DNA of 64,000 bases from Vagococcus allomyrinae. Its GTDB lineage: Bacteria; Bacillota; Bacilli; Lactobacillales; Vagococcaceae. Positions 51,621-60,576 of the stretch are shown one piece after another. The stretch's first letter is position 1; each line of letters starts with the position of its first letter. The stretch is from assembly GCF_017829975.1 (NCBI RefSeq), contig NZ_JAEEGA010000007.1:149242-213241 (forward strand). Direction: 5' to 3'. Below the pieces are notes generated by a model. It had not been told where the DNA came from, did no database searches, and saw only the letters and a program-made list of their open reading frames with translations. The position numbers were made by a program, and so were the translations under genes.

Positions 51621-51962
51621 ATGAAGTTTATCAAAAAAATCTATTTAGATGCCCACTTTTTTGCTCCGCGATATTTATCTCTACACACATCAAAATTTCG
51701 TCGATTATCTGCTGACGCCAAAATTATTGATAACATCACTTATCATTCTTGGCAATTCAAAAGTCCTCAAATTTCTATTGGCTGTGCTATGATCCCACCA
51801 ACGAACGCTAGCCATCTACTACTTTTCAGTCTGGAAAAAACTGAAAATATTCAGTCTGTTGCCTACCAAGTAAGCAATTATTTGAGAATTAATCAAAAGA
51901 CTATTGAACAGTTAATACCTGGTCAATCCCTTTACGTTCGGCTTGATGATTGGGGAAAATAA
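51621..51962 (+). CDS. Hypothetical protein, second gene of SOS-type unit
   Basis: I do not recognise this 113-residue basic protein. It begins MKFIKKIYLDAHFFAPRYLSLHTSKFRRLSADAKIIDNITYHSW, then IGCAMIPPTNASHLLLFSLE and ends with IEQLIPGQSLYVRLDDWGK. It has no membrane span. AGGTGA lies before the ATG, 10 bases after the previous gene, so it is in the same operon. It is not the YolD family that often accompanies SOS polymerases. Confidence 0.6.
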   Translation: MKFIKKIYLDAHFFAPRYLSLHTSKFRRLSADAKIIDNITYHSWQFKSPQISIGCAMIPPTNASHLLLFSLEKTENIQSVAYQVSNYLRINQKTIEQLIPGQSLYVRLDDWGK

Positions 51963-52283
51963 ATTGCGATCTCAGCAAAACTATCTGAAGCGAAGGACCT
52001 TTATCCCAACCTCTAAGCGTTCTCCCTTTTGCATCGCAGGAAAAACATTTCAGAGATCCTTTACGGAACGAAGAACTATTTTTCGACAGGCCCAATAAGT
52101 TGTTAAAAAATAGATAAAATATCTCGATAGCTTTTTCACGTTTTTAATGGCAAGTAAGATCATAAGGCAAAAACTGTGACTCCTCCATCAATTGCCCTTA
52201 CATTTCCGCTAACAAACTAACAATTTTTTAACTCTATCAAAAAAAAAGCCCATTACGTTAATCGTAATGAGCCGCACGCTATG
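51963..52283. other. Gene-free region after the SOS-type unit
   Basis: No coding frame with a ribosome binding site is seen. The part 51985-52095 contains several short pyrimidine-rich stretches, such as CCTTTATCCCAACCTCTAAG, that look like an intergenic repeat of Lactobacillales, but I cannot confirm copies. The rest leads into the terminator of the small minus-strand gene. Confidence 0.3.
52239..52272 (-). terminator. Terminator after the DUF4177-like gene
   Basis: Minus-strand GCTCATTACG pairs with CGTAATGGGC (one mismatch) and is followed by nine T. Confidence 0.8.
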
Positions 52284-52502
52284 TTAAAAGGGAGCTGAAA
52301 CATCTGGCTCTTCCCCTTCGTCTATCTCAAAGACTAGATCCATTTTAAGGGAATTGTGACCACCAACATTTTCTGTCGGAATAGCTGTGACAAAGCGATA
52401 ACCTAATGAAGCATAATGAAAGATTGCCTCTCGATGATCGATCATCACCGCTTTAGTCATTTTATAATCTGGCGTAACAGGAACTATCATGTACTTTTTC
52501 AA
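52284..52502 (-). CDS. Small DUF4177-like protein
   Basis: The 72-residue protein has YMIVPVTPDY, then the helix REAIFHYASLGYRFVTAIPTE and a closing strand KMDLVFEIDEG, a pattern like DUF4177 (strand, helix with ASxGYRxV, strand). The C-terminus is acidic (EGEEPDV). The start is TTG at 52502 with AGGTG 5 bases upstream; the first ATG in frame is 12 bases inside with no site. It has its own terminator. Function unknown. Confidence 0.6.
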   Translation of the reverse strand: MKKYMIVPVTPDYKMTKAVMIDHREAIFHYASLGYRFVTAIPTENVGGHNSLKMDLVFEIDEGEEPDVSAPF

Positions 52503-52635
52503 CTACTCACCTACTTTCTTATTCCATTATAACGCTGACTTAAGAAATTAAACAAGACAGTTATCAAGTAAAGAGCCATCCTAACGCTTAACACTGATTA
52601 CATCATTACTTCATATTCCCTTTACATTGCCCTGC

Positions 52636-52641
52636 TATAAT
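52636..52641 (+). promoter_or_regulatory. Extended -10 promoter of the 50-residue gene
   Basis: TGCTATAAT forms an extended -10 box 38 bases before the start codon of the small membrane protein. Confidence 0.5.
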
Positions 52642-52678
52642 AACGCTAGACAAAAGATAATTGATAGGAGGGTTCAAT

Positions 52679-52831
52679 ATGGTTTTAACCTTACTTAAAT
52701 TATTATCCACCTTAATTTTCTGTGGCTATTTAATTCAAATAATTGATCGATTTTTCACACCCTTTAACAACCAGTCGTCGCGCCAGCTAAAAGAGTCCCT
52801 TCATAACAAAAAAAGTCAGCTTGACCGTTAG
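52679..52831 (+). CDS. 50-residue single-span membrane protein
   Basis: This short gene encodes MVLTLLKLLSTLIFCGYLIQ, then IIDRFFTPFNNQSS and a basic, polar tail ending SQLDR. One hydrophobic helix (about 2-22) would span the membrane with the tail inside. AGGAGGG lies 6 bases before the ATG, a TATAAT box lies 38 bases before, and a terminator overlaps its end, so this is a full transcription unit. No family is recognised; small toxins, regulators and transporter subunits all have this shape. Confidence 0.6.
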   Translation: MVLTLLKLLSTLIFCGYLIQIIDRFFTPFNNQSSRQLKESLHNKKSQLDR

Positions 52832-52844
52832 CCTGACTTTTTTT
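52808..52844. terminator. Bidirectional terminator
   Basis: AAAAAAAGTCAG and CTGACTTTTTTT form a stem with a 13-base loop, at the end of the 50-residue gene and just after the convergent transaldolase gene. Confidence 0.75.
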
Positions 52845-52860
52845 AACTTGCGCTATTACC

Positions 52861-53553
52861 TTAATTAATACTCTCGAGTAAGGTTGCAATTGTTGTATCT
52901 CCATTAACTGCTTGCCAATCTGTTGAAAAATCAGTCACGGCTTTTTGAATAGATGGATTTGCAAATGCCTGATTAATAATATCAACCCCCATCGTCGCCG
53001 CATGAGCGCCACATTCAAGCGCCGAGTTAACTTGCTTTACATTTTTAAAACTAGCTGCAAGTATTTTGGTCTGACTATTGGTTCGCTCAATTTCTCGACT
53101 CATTTCAGTAATGGCTTCACACGCATCACTGTTTAGATTTTCCATGCGATTAAAATAAGGTGCAATATAATCCGCCTTTGCCGCAATTGCCAAGTAGGCT
53201 TGAAACTTCGTATAAATGGCCGTCGCCGTCACATTAACGCCTTGCTTTTTTAACTCCTTTATCGCACGCAAGCCTACTTGACTGACTGGTACTTTAATAT
53301 AAACCTGATCGTCAATTTGAGATAAAATCATTTTAGCGTCAGCTAACATTCCCCCATAAGTTTCAGCAACTACTTGAACATGAAGAGAACTTTCAAAACC
53401 AATTATTTGACGAATTGATTTCATGTGTTCAAAAAAATTGATTTCACCTTCTTTTTTAATTATTGATGGGTTTGACGTTACCCCAGCAACTGGTACAATT
53501 TTAACAAAAGTGCTAATCTCTTCTAAATTGGCTGTATCTAGCATAAATTCCAT
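52861..53553 (-). CDS. Transaldolase/fructose-6-phosphate aldolase-like
   Basis: The 230-residue protein belongs to the short transaldolase group (FSA/TalC/MipB): MEFMLDTANLEEISTFVKI, GVTSNPSIIKKEG, VYIKVPVSQVGLRAIK with the Schiff-base lysine K87, VNVTATAIYT and KILAASFKN. It transfers or splits dihydroxyacetone units. The start at 53553 is set by AAGGGG 6 bases upstream; the upstream open frame is not part of the family. A SorC-type regulator lies nearby and a palindrome precedes it. Confidence 0.88.
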   Translation of the reverse strand: MEFMLDTANLEEISTFVKIVPVAGVTSNPSIIKKEGEINFFEHMKSIRQIIGFESSLHVQVVAETYGGMLADAKMILSQIDDQVYIKVPVSQVGLRAIKELKKQGVNVTATAIYTKFQAYLAIAAKADYIAPYFNRMENLNSDACEAITEMSREIERTNSQTKILAASFKNVKQVNSALECGAHAATMGVDIINQAFANPSIQKAVTDFSTDWQAVNGDTTIATLLESIN

Positions 53554-53863
53554 GTTTATCCCCTTTTCTCGAAAGTCCTCAACTCTCTTTTTAAATGATG
53601 TAATACATACTCCTATTCTAACAAGCTTATTGACAAAAGTGGTCACTAGAAACGTAAAATTTTAACAACGTCACCAATCATAGGGAAAGCTATGATATCT
53701 TTTTCAATTTCGCACAATTGTGCATATCATATAAAAAAACGACAAGATACACATCCTGTCGTTATTACACATCAATTAAGTTGATTTCTTACTCTTACTT
53801 GCCGATGACCAATCTGGATAATCACTAAAACCAAGCACATCGACAAATAGAGGGAACAACAAC
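53554..53863. other. Gene-free region upstream of the transaldolase gene
   Basis: No gene is seen. It contains the 12-base palindrome GCACAATTGTGC (53712-53723), a possible operator for the nearby SorC regulator, and the terminator of the YdeI-like gene (53733-53763). Confidence 0.35.
53733..53763 (-). terminator. Terminator after the YdeI-like gene
   Basis: Minus-strand AACGACAGGAT pairs with ATCTTGTCGTT (one G-U pair) over a 4-base loop, followed by five T. Confidence 0.8.
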
Positions 53864-54424
53864 TTACATCGGTTTTAAGTTTCTTTCTAAACGGTCAATC
53901 ATCCAAGCCAAACGCCTCGTCTGTCCGGCAGTCGTTTTAGCCTCAAGGTATGCTCTCGCATAAGTTTTTTTTACAGAAGGAGACATCTTTTGGAAATTAT
54001 CATAGGCTCCTTGATTAACAGTCAGCAACTTTGCGACAGCCCCAATCTCCTCTGCTGTAATAGCAGGTGGTTTACTAGCCTTGTCCCACTGACCATTTGC
54101 TTTAGCCTCGGCAATTTTGTCCTTACCATACTCAGTCAACTGACCTTGTTTCTCAAGACGTTGAACAAGAGCCTTGTTTTTCTCAGACCATTTACTATTT
54201 TTCCGACGAAGAGAAAAATATTTGAGATAATGCTCCTCATCAATCCGTTTCATAACTCCATCAATCCAACCAAAACAAAGAGCTTCTTCCAGCGCCTCAT
54301 CGGCTTGAATAGTTCTTCCTTTGATTTTGGAAAACTGCAACCACACACCTTTACTTGAGACACAATTGGTTACTAACCATGTTCTAAAAGCTGATCGTGT
54401 CTTGAAACACAATGGTTCACTCAT
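53864..54424 (-). CDS. YdeI/OmpD-associated family protein
   Basis: The 186-residue protein matches the YdeI family: FKTRSAFRTWLVTN, SKGVWLQFSKI, ALEEALCFGWIDGVMKRIDEEHYLKYFSLRRKNSKWSEKNKALVQRLEKQG (about 45-95) and MSPSVKKTYARAYLEAKTTAGQTRRL at the end. The cysteine- and tryptophan-rich CFGWIDG is diagnostic. Function is unknown, with links to stress resistance in related bacteria. It lies 26 bases after the SorC gene and may be cotranscribed. Confidence 0.85.
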   Translation of the reverse strand: MSEPLCFKTRSAFRTWLVTNCVSSKGVWLQFSKIKGRTIQADEALEEALCFGWIDGVMKRIDEEHYLKYFSLRRKNSKWSEKNKALVQRLEKQGQLTEYGKDKIAEAKANGQWDKASKPPAITAEEIGAVAKLLTVNQGAYDNFQKMSPSVKKTYARAYLEAKTTAGQTRRLAWMIDRLERNLKPM

Positions 54425-54450
54425 AAAATGCCCTCCTAAGATAATAACGG

Positions 54451-55434
54451 CTATTTCCGATTTAAATACTCCTGATAAAAAGGGTCTTTAGCTAACCTCA
54501 AAACTTCCAAAGCTGTTTCTTCATCTGTGATTAACGTATTAATAAACTGTTTTTTTATCATCGCCAAAATCCCTCGAGCTTTTGTTTTGGAGCGAGCAAT
54601 CCCCACAGCAATTGGCACTTCACTTAGCTGTTCTAATTCCACTCCAATAGTTCTTCCATCTAAACTCCCCTTAAGAACTTTCCCTTCACCATCAAAAAAT
54701 CGACAGCAACAATCACCAACAGCTTCTCGAAGTGTTAGCTCCTCATAATCAGCCGATGATAATAAGTCTCGCCACTGACTTTCCTTAGCGTGTAATGGTC
54801 CACCAATTCCCACAACCGCCACATCTAGCTGCCGCCAATAATGACGCAATTCAGAAAAGTAGTTAGAGCCAAGAATGCCTTCCTTAAGCTCTCGACTTTC
54901 TTGAACAACTGTCGCATTGACAAACAGACTCTTACCCTCAAATTTTCGGGACATTTCGTACACAAGTGTGTTAACATGATAGCGAGAATTTATGTGACTT
55001 GGCCCCCCTACAATGGGCACAAAGGTCGCCTGAACATTTTTGCGATTCTCTAACTTAGCTATCGTTTCCCCAATCGTTGCCCCCCAAGCTAGACCAACGA
55101 TATTCTTCGATTCGATTTTGGATTTTAGAAAAGCAGCTGCCTCTACTGCTAGTAACTCATCTCTGGTTGCTTCTGTATCCTCTATCCGGCTGGCAACAAT
55201 ACTAATATATTTCAACCCATAAATTTCTTTAAGATGACGTTCTAACGAATAAAGGGCTTGATCAAAGTGGTGGATTTTAATCTCCACAATCCCTTCGTTT
55301 CGCGCTTGTTTAACCATGCGACTGATGGTGGTACGATAAATTCCCAATTCTTTCGCTATATCACTTTGACTTTTCCCTTCAACAAAATGCATATAAGCCA
55401 CTTGAGCAAGTAACTTTACTTTTTCTTCTTTCAT
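54451..55434 (-). CDS. SorC-family sugar-responsive transcriptional regulator
   Basis: The 327-residue protein has an N-terminal helix-turn-helix (GKSQSDIAKELGIYRTTISRMVKQARNEGIVEIKI, about 19-53) and a C-terminal sugar-phosphate-binding domain (about 60-320) with VGLAWGATIGETIAKL, FVPIVGGPS, VAVVGIGGP and DGRTIG. SorC proteins respond to phosphorylated sugars. The neighbouring transaldolase is a plausible target. Its first residues are MKEEKVKLLAQVAYMHFVEG. Confidence 0.88.
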   Translation of the reverse strand: MKEEKVKLLAQVAYMHFVEGKSQSDIAKELGIYRTTISRMVKQARNEGIVEIKIHHFDQALYSLERHLKEIYGLKYISIVASRIEDTEATRDELLAVEAAAFLKSKIESKNIVGLAWGATIGETIAKLENRKNVQATFVPIVGGPSHINSRYHVNTLVYEMSRKFEGKSLFVNATVVQESRELKEGILGSNYFSELRHYWRQLDVAVVGIGGPLHAKESQWRDLLSSADYEELTLREAVGDCCCRFFDGEGKVLKGSLDGRTIGVELEQLSEVPIAVGIARSKTKARGILAMIKKQFINTLITDEETALEVLRLAKDPFYQEYLNRK

Positions 55435-55605
55435 TCAAGGCCTCCTTCACTGATACGTTCACCATTTCACTATTAGTCTACCACAGAACTAAGGAGAGCG
55501 TCATTAGTTTGGGCCAAATTGATGACATCACAAAATCACTACATCACCATGATTCGTTGCTCACTGCCAACACGTCGAGGATAAAAAGGCTGATCATTCA
55601 ATTTA

Positions 55606-56346
55606 TTAAAATAGCCCAACTTCACATTTCTTCTCAATGATTAAATGACGGTAAAAAGCCATCTCAGCAAAGGGTGATTTCTGAGCGATAACAGCCTCTA
55701 AGCGTAACATCCCTTGATACCAGTCATTTGTTTGTTTAGCCTCTTCATTCTGGCTAAGTCCGTACATACTTCGAATGCCAAAACGCTCCACAATTTCAGC
55801 CTTAAATGGCTGACACCAGCTTACTAATTGACTTTCCTCATAAAATTGAATGGCGCCAAAATAGCTGCTCTTCACTCCTTGCTTCTCTAATAAAGCCATA
55901 GCGTCTTGAGGCGCATCCATTAAGACAGCTTGTTGAATAATGGCACCAGGTAAATGATGCTTAATTAAAGAAAGCCGTCCACCTGGTTTCAGTAAATTAA
56001 GCAAAGAAGTCAACACCGCTTCCTGATTATCAACATATTCCAACACGTTATGGCAGATAATCCAATCAAATGTCGCTCTCGGCAATTGTCCTAACAGCTC
56101 TTCACCCCCTACCAGCTGCTGAAAATTAGCACACTTTCCCCACTTGATCATTTCCAAGCTAGGTTCAATCGCCACTAACTCATTTTCACCTCCATAATGC
56201 GCCGCTGTAAAACCAAAACCACTGCCAAAGTCCAACACTTTAAGGTTTGGGCCTATTTTTAATTGCTGAAATACAACATCATAAAATAATTTCCCCCAAG
56301 GGGTTTCGGTTGCTTGCTGATAATAATTCTGAATTTGTTTTTTCAT
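55606..56346 (-). CDS. SAM-dependent methyltransferase
   Basis: The 246-residue protein has the class I methyltransferase fold: motif I LKVLDFGSGFGFTAAHYG (34-51), acidic loop VAIEPS (57-62), FDWIICHNVLEYV (about 94-106) and LLKPGGRLSLIKHH. It lacks a recognisable substrate domain, so the target is unknown. It is transcribed alone between the SorC gene and the proline-peptide operon. Confidence 0.85.
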   Translation of the reverse strand: MKKQIQNYYQQATETPWGKLFYDVVFQQLKIGPNLKVLDFGSGFGFTAAHYGGENELVAIEPSLEMIKWGKCANFQQLVGGEELLGQLPRATFDWIICHNVLEYVDNQEAVLTSLLNLLKPGGRLSLIKHHLPGAIIQQAVLMDAPQDAMALLEKQGVKSSYFGAIQFYEESQLVSWCQPFKAEIVERFGIRSMYGLSQNEEAKQTNDWYQGMLRLEAVIAQKSPFAEMAFYRHLIIEKKCEVGLF

Positions 56347-56431
56347 TACGTTCCTCTCTTCGCTTTTTTAAGCTATATCTCAAAAATGACAATTATTCAC
56401 TAGTTTTCATTATAGCAGGAATCAAATAATT

Positions 56432-56470
56432 AAAAGACGTTTTGGAGGAAAATTCCCCAAAACGTCTTTT
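56432..56470. terminator. Terminator of the proline-peptide operon
   Basis: AAAAGACGTTTTGG and its complement form a 14-base-pair stem with T on both strands. Confidence 0.88.
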
Positions 56471-56477
56471 TGACCGA

Positions 56478-58265
56478 TTAAATTTCCTTCGTGTATTCCT
56501 TCAACCATTCTTTTTCTTCTTGAGTAAGTCCTGGAGCAATCAAGTCGTAAACTTGCTGATGATAGGCATTTAACCATGTCTTTTCATCCGCTGTTAACAT
56601 TTCAGATACAATGCCATCCAGATCAAAAGGAACAAAGGTGATGACTTCAAAATACATAAACTGGCCATACTCATTTTCAACCCCATTGCGAACCAAAAGC
56701 TCATTTTCCAGGCGAACCCCATGAGAACCAGCAATGTATACACCTGGTTCATTGGTAATAACCATCCCATCTTCGAAAGGATAGGAATCACTCGGACGAT
56801 ACTGCCAACGAATGCCAGTCGGTGCCTCATGAATATTCAAAAGGTATCCAACACCATGACCAGTGCCGTGATTATAATTTAAATGGTGATTCCAAAAAGG
56901 GGCTCTAGCTAAGATGTCCAAGTTAACTCCATTAGCGCCATATAAAAATTTTGCCTGACTCAATTGGATATTACTCTTTAAAGTTAAGGTAAAATGCTCT
57001 TTCATAAAAGCGGGGATCTCACCTAGGGCGATCGTCCGTGTGATATCTGTGGACCCTTCAAGAAAACCAGCACCAGTATCACTTAAAAATAGATTTCCTT
57101 CAGCTAACTCAAGGTTAGTTTCAGACGTTGCACTGTAATGAACAATCGCGCCATGTTCCCCAAAAGCCGTAATCGGTGCAAAACTTTGACGAATAAAATC
57201 GCCTTGAGCAATTCTTAGTTCTTCTAATTTAGCAGCAGCACTCATTTCAGTAATTCGCTCTTTACCAACTTGTGATTTTAGCCAAAACATGTATTTAGTA
57301 TGGGCAATTCCATCTTTAATTTGCGCTTGTTTAATATTTTCTATTTCGATTGAATTTTTCATGGCTTTAAATACCACAGAAGGATTCATTTTTTCAATGA
57401 CAGCAACATCTGCTGGGATGCTTTGTAATAACGCATAATTAACTCGATCTGGATCAACTAATACCGTATCAGTCGCTGGCAACTCCGTCACCACCTCATA
57501 AACGTCATTGTAGTTACGCAAGTTAACCCCAGCTTGTTTTAAGGAGGCCTGAACATTTTCTGTTAACTTGGCTTGATTAATAAACAAGTCTACTTGATCC
57601 AGTGTAATAATGCAGTAACATAAAACCAAAGGAAAAAATTCAATATCATTCCCACGAATATTTAACAACCAGCAGCAATCATCTAACGACGTGATAATAT
57701 GCTTAGTAGTCCCAACTTCCAACATTTTTTCTCTGATTCGTTGTAATTTCGATGCAACAGTTTCCCCAGCATATTTAATGTCTAACATAAACGCTGGCTC
57801 TTCTGAAAGTGGTGGTCGCTCTTTCCAAATACTATCGATCAAATCTTGCTGATAAGCAATCCGTCCTCTCTTTCGACTGACAACTCGCTCATAAAGTTGA
57901 CCTTCGCCCATTGATACTGAACGACCATCAAACCCTAAAGAGCCTCCCTCTGGTAGAGAAGTTTCGATAAACTGCTCAATCGTCGGTACACCTGATTCAC
58001 CCATTTTAAACAAATCAACCGTGCTACCTACTAACTGCTTTTCAGCCGCTAAAAAATAGCGACCGTCAGTCCAAAGACCTGCCTGCTCTTGTGTCACAAC
58101 GGCGGTTCCGGCTGAGCCTGTAAATCCTGTTAACCACTGCCTTGCTTTAAAATGCTCACCAACATATTCACTTTGATGAAAATCAGCCGTTGGTACGACA
58201 TAAACATCAATATTCCCTTCTTTCATTAATTGACGTAAAGCGTTAATTCTTTCTGGAACTATCAT
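56478..58265 (-). CDS. Xaa-Pro aminopeptidase (M24B)
   Basis: The 595-residue protein removes N-terminal residues before proline. It has two creatinase-type N-terminal domains (starting MIVPERINALRQLMKEGNIDVYVVPTADFHQSEYVGEH) and a C-terminal pita-bread metalloprotease domain with metal ligands in DTGAGFLEGSTDITRTI (two Asp), GTGHGVGY (His), TNEPGVY (Glu) and LENELLV (Glu). The longer APP1-like length, with extra domain, is typical. The ATG at 58265 is set by GAGGAGG. It is the last gene of the operon with pip and the POT transporter. Confidence 0.9.
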   Translation of the reverse strand: MIVPERINALRQLMKEGNIDVYVVPTADFHQSEYVGEHFKARQWLTGFTGSAGTAVVTQEQAGLWTDGRYFLAAEKQLVGSTVDLFKMGESGVPTIEQFIETSLPEGGSLGFDGRSVSMGEGQLYERVVSRKRGRIAYQQDLIDSIWKERPPLSEEPAFMLDIKYAGETVASKLQRIREKMLEVGTTKHIITSLDDCCWLLNIRGNDIEFFPLVLCYCIITLDQVDLFINQAKLTENVQASLKQAGVNLRNYNDVYEVVTELPATDTVLVDPDRVNYALLQSIPADVAVIEKMNPSVVFKAMKNSIEIENIKQAQIKDGIAHTKYMFWLKSQVGKERITEMSAAAKLEELRIAQGDFIRQSFAPITAFGEHGAIVHYSATSETNLELAEGNLFLSDTGAGFLEGSTDITRTIALGEIPAFMKEHFTLTLKSNIQLSQAKFLYGANGVNLDILARAPFWNHHLNYNHGTGHGVGYLLNIHEAPTGIRWQYRPSDSYPFEDGMVITNEPGVYIAGSHGVRLENELLVRNGVENEYGQFMYFEVITFVPFDLDGIVSEMLTADEKTWLNAYHQQVYDLIAPGLTQEEKEWLKEYTKEI

Positions 58266-58299
58266 CAATATTTCCTCCTCTATGCAAAATAATGACCTT

Positions 58300-59667
58300 T
58301 TAAAATTTCTCTTCATCTTCTATAATAAGTGTTTTTAAATTTTTATCAAACATAAATAACAAAACTGCGGCAATAAACGTAATAATAGGAATAACCGTAT
58401 AAACAATCATCATGTCGAACTGAAGGACAATCGCGTATAAACGACCATAACTAAAACCAGCAATGAATGTCGCAAATGTCCACACGCCCATTAGAATGCT
58501 AAGAATCTTACGCGGCGCATATTTACTAACAAATGAATTGCCTAAAGGTGAGAAAAACATCTCCCCGAGGCTTAACAATAAACCAAAGAGAATAATCCAA
58601 ATCAAACTAGCCTTGTGATCACTGCTAGCCCCCACTCCCCGAGATAATTCAGCGCCAACTAACATCAGAAAAGAAGCCCCTAATAGCGCCAAACCGATCC
58701 CAGTTTTCTTAAATAGACTCATATCACCTTGTGGCCGCCTGGCTAATTTGAGCCAAACCGCCGCAAGCACAGGTCCTAAAATAATGCAGGTTAAAGCGTT
58801 CAGAGAATCAAACCACGACGTTGGTACGACAATTTTCCCAATATCGAGTTTAACAAACTCTGTCATGTAATCATACACAGATAAGTAAGACATGTACCAA
58901 AATAACCAAAAAATGATTGAAAAGAATGACACCAATATAATAGCAAAAACCCGCTTCTTTTCAATAGTTGTTAAAGGTTGTTTGTCGACACTCGCTTTCG
59001 CATCGGAAGCCTTGTCGCTCCCCTTGGCAAAAGGTTGCTTTCCAGCCTCACCTAGGAAACGCCAAGCAAAGATAAACCAAAGCCCACCTACCACACACAA
59101 AACAGCCGCTAGAAAGAAACATTGAGAAAAACCTTGAATACCATTTTTCATAAAAGTCGTCGCAACTAATACGCCAACTGCCGTCGTCCCAATAAAGGAC
59201 CCAATATTAACAAAAGAATATTGAACCGAATAAGCAGAATCCAGTTCCTTTTGATTGGTAAAAAGTTCACCAGTTATGGCTGATACATTGCCTTTAAAAA
59301 GACCTGTTCCAATTGAAACCAAAATAACCATTGCCCAAATCAATGATTTTGACGTCGCAATGGAAGCGAGATAATAACCTCCCCCCATTAAAAACATGCC
59401 AACTGGAATCAAGTATCTGGCACCTATCCAGCGATCAGCTATCACTCCGAAAAGAACAGGTGCTGCGTAAGTAAATGCCACCAAGTAGGACTGCATTATA
59501 GCTGCTTCTCCTTTACTGATCTCTAAGCCACCAGCCACGATAGTCGTCGTCAAAAATGCGTAAATCAGCCATTTTGAAGCATAATAAGCCGCCCGTTCAA
59601 ATGTAAACGTAATCGAACAAAAATAAAACCCTATCGGAAATTTTGTTTTTTCAACTGTTTCGTTCAT
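58300..59667 (-). CDS. POT-family peptide:proton symporter
   Basis: The 455-residue MFS transporter has about twelve to fourteen spans and the PTR2 signature near the N-terminus: FTFERAAYYASKWLIYAFL (the E-R of the ExxER motif), then FGVIADRWIGARYLIPVG and FKGNVSAITGELFTNQKELDSAYSVQYSFVNIGSFIGT. It imports di- and tripeptides. It lies 27 bases after pip and 34 before pepP, so peptide uptake and two proline-specific peptidases form one unit. Confidence 0.9.
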   Translation of the reverse strand: MNETVEKTKFPIGFYFCSITFTFERAAYYASKWLIYAFLTTTIVAGGLEISKGEAAIMQSYLVAFTYAAPVLFGVIADRWIGARYLIPVGMFLMGGGYYLASIATSKSLIWAMVILVSIGTGLFKGNVSAITGELFTNQKELDSAYSVQYSFVNIGSFIGTTAVGVLVATTFMKNGIQGFSQCFFLAAVLCVVGGLWFIFAWRFLGEAGKQPFAKGSDKASDAKASVDKQPLTTIEKKRVFAIILVSFFSIIFWLFWYMSYLSVYDYMTEFVKLDIGKIVVPTSWFDSLNALTCIILGPVLAAVWLKLARRPQGDMSLFKKTGIGLALLGASFLMLVGAELSRGVGASSDHKASLIWIILFGLLLSLGEMFFSPLGNSFVSKYAPRKILSILMGVWTFATFIAGFSYGRLYAIVLQFDMMIVYTVIPIITFIAAVLLFMFDKNLKTLIIEDEEKF

Positions 59668-59694
59668 CTGTGATTCCTCCGTTCTAATAAATTA

Positions 59695-60576
59695 TTAATC
59701 ATGTTGATTTAACCAATCTATCAAGATCTGTTTATAGACTTCTTTCTCATCAAGAAATGGCATGTGCCTACTTTTCGCAAATAATTCCCAACTAACATTT
59801 GGCAAGCGATCAAACATCGTTTTATTAATTAAAGGAGTGGATAAGTCGTCTGTACCACTTGTCAATAGAACTGGAATCTCAATTTCACTTAAACGTTCCA
59901 CATAATCAAACTCCCTAAGGGTCCCAGTGGGAGAATATTCATTTGGTCCCCAAGCTGTTAAATAAGCTTCTGCGCCAGATCCTTTTGGTCGGCGCAATGG
60001 TTCTGGTGAGTGCTCACTCACTTCATCAGCGGCATGTAACCTCATATATGTGGCATTTACAGCTAAATATTCCGGATTATCGTAATCTTCCTTTTCCTCA
60101 GTCACTTGAATAATTTTTTGTTCTTGCTCAGACATTAACTTGATCATTCGTCGTTGTTCCTGCTTCCACAATTGGGCAGAAGGTAATGTACTTGAAAAAA
60201 TGGCACTAAGAATCCCGTTGGGCTGATCGTCACATAGATAGGCAATCAATAACATTCCCCCCCAAGATTGTCCTAATAAGTGCACTTGATCCAATCCCAA
60301 ATGCGTTCTTAATGCCATTAACTCTTCAATCCATGTTCGGGCATGCCATAAATCAGTTCGATTTGTCACCAGTGAATTGCCACATCCTATTTGATCATAC
60401 ATCACAATCATTCGACCATCTTCAGCATAGTCATCCAGCAATTCAAAATAATTATGAGCGGAACCTGGTCCACCATGAATCAAGACCAATGGCTTTTTCC
60501 CCTCCTTAGACTCTCCAACCGTTCGATAGTATGTCTTATGCCCGAGATAACTCATATAGCCTTCGGATATTTTCAT
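59695..60576 (-). CDS. pip: Proline iminopeptidase (S33 alpha/beta hydrolase)
   Basis: This 293-residue enzyme has oxyanion-hole LVLIHGGPGSAHNY (30-43), the nucleophile S104 in LLGQSWGGMLL, Asp in LLTSGTDDLSTP and His in KSRHMPF, the proline iminopeptidase set. It releases N-terminal proline from peptides. A TATAAT box (60613-60618) lies upstream on the minus strand. It is the first gene of the operon with the POT transporter and Xaa-Pro aminopeptidase. Confidence 0.88.
   Translation of the reverse strand: MKISEGYMSYLGHKTYYRTVGESKEGKKPLVLIHGGPGSAHNYFELLDDYAEDGRMIVMYDQIGCGNSLVTNRTDLWHARTWIEELMALRTHLGLDQVHLLGQSWGGMLLIAYLCDDQPNGILSAIFSSTLPSAQLWKQEQRRMIKLMSEQEQKIIQVTEEKEDYDNPEYLAVNATYMRLHAADEVSEHSPEPLRRPKGSGAEAYLTAWGPNEYSPTGTLREFDYVERLSEIEIPVLLTSGTDDLSTPLINKTMFDRLPNVSWELFAKSRHMPFLDEKEVYKQILIDWLNQHD

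Noticed and set aside
51621-51962. YolD-type SOS accessory protein
   Set aside because: The sequence lacks YolD landmarks (RGMxKW...P start) and no UmuC/DinP gene is adjacent; kept as unknown.
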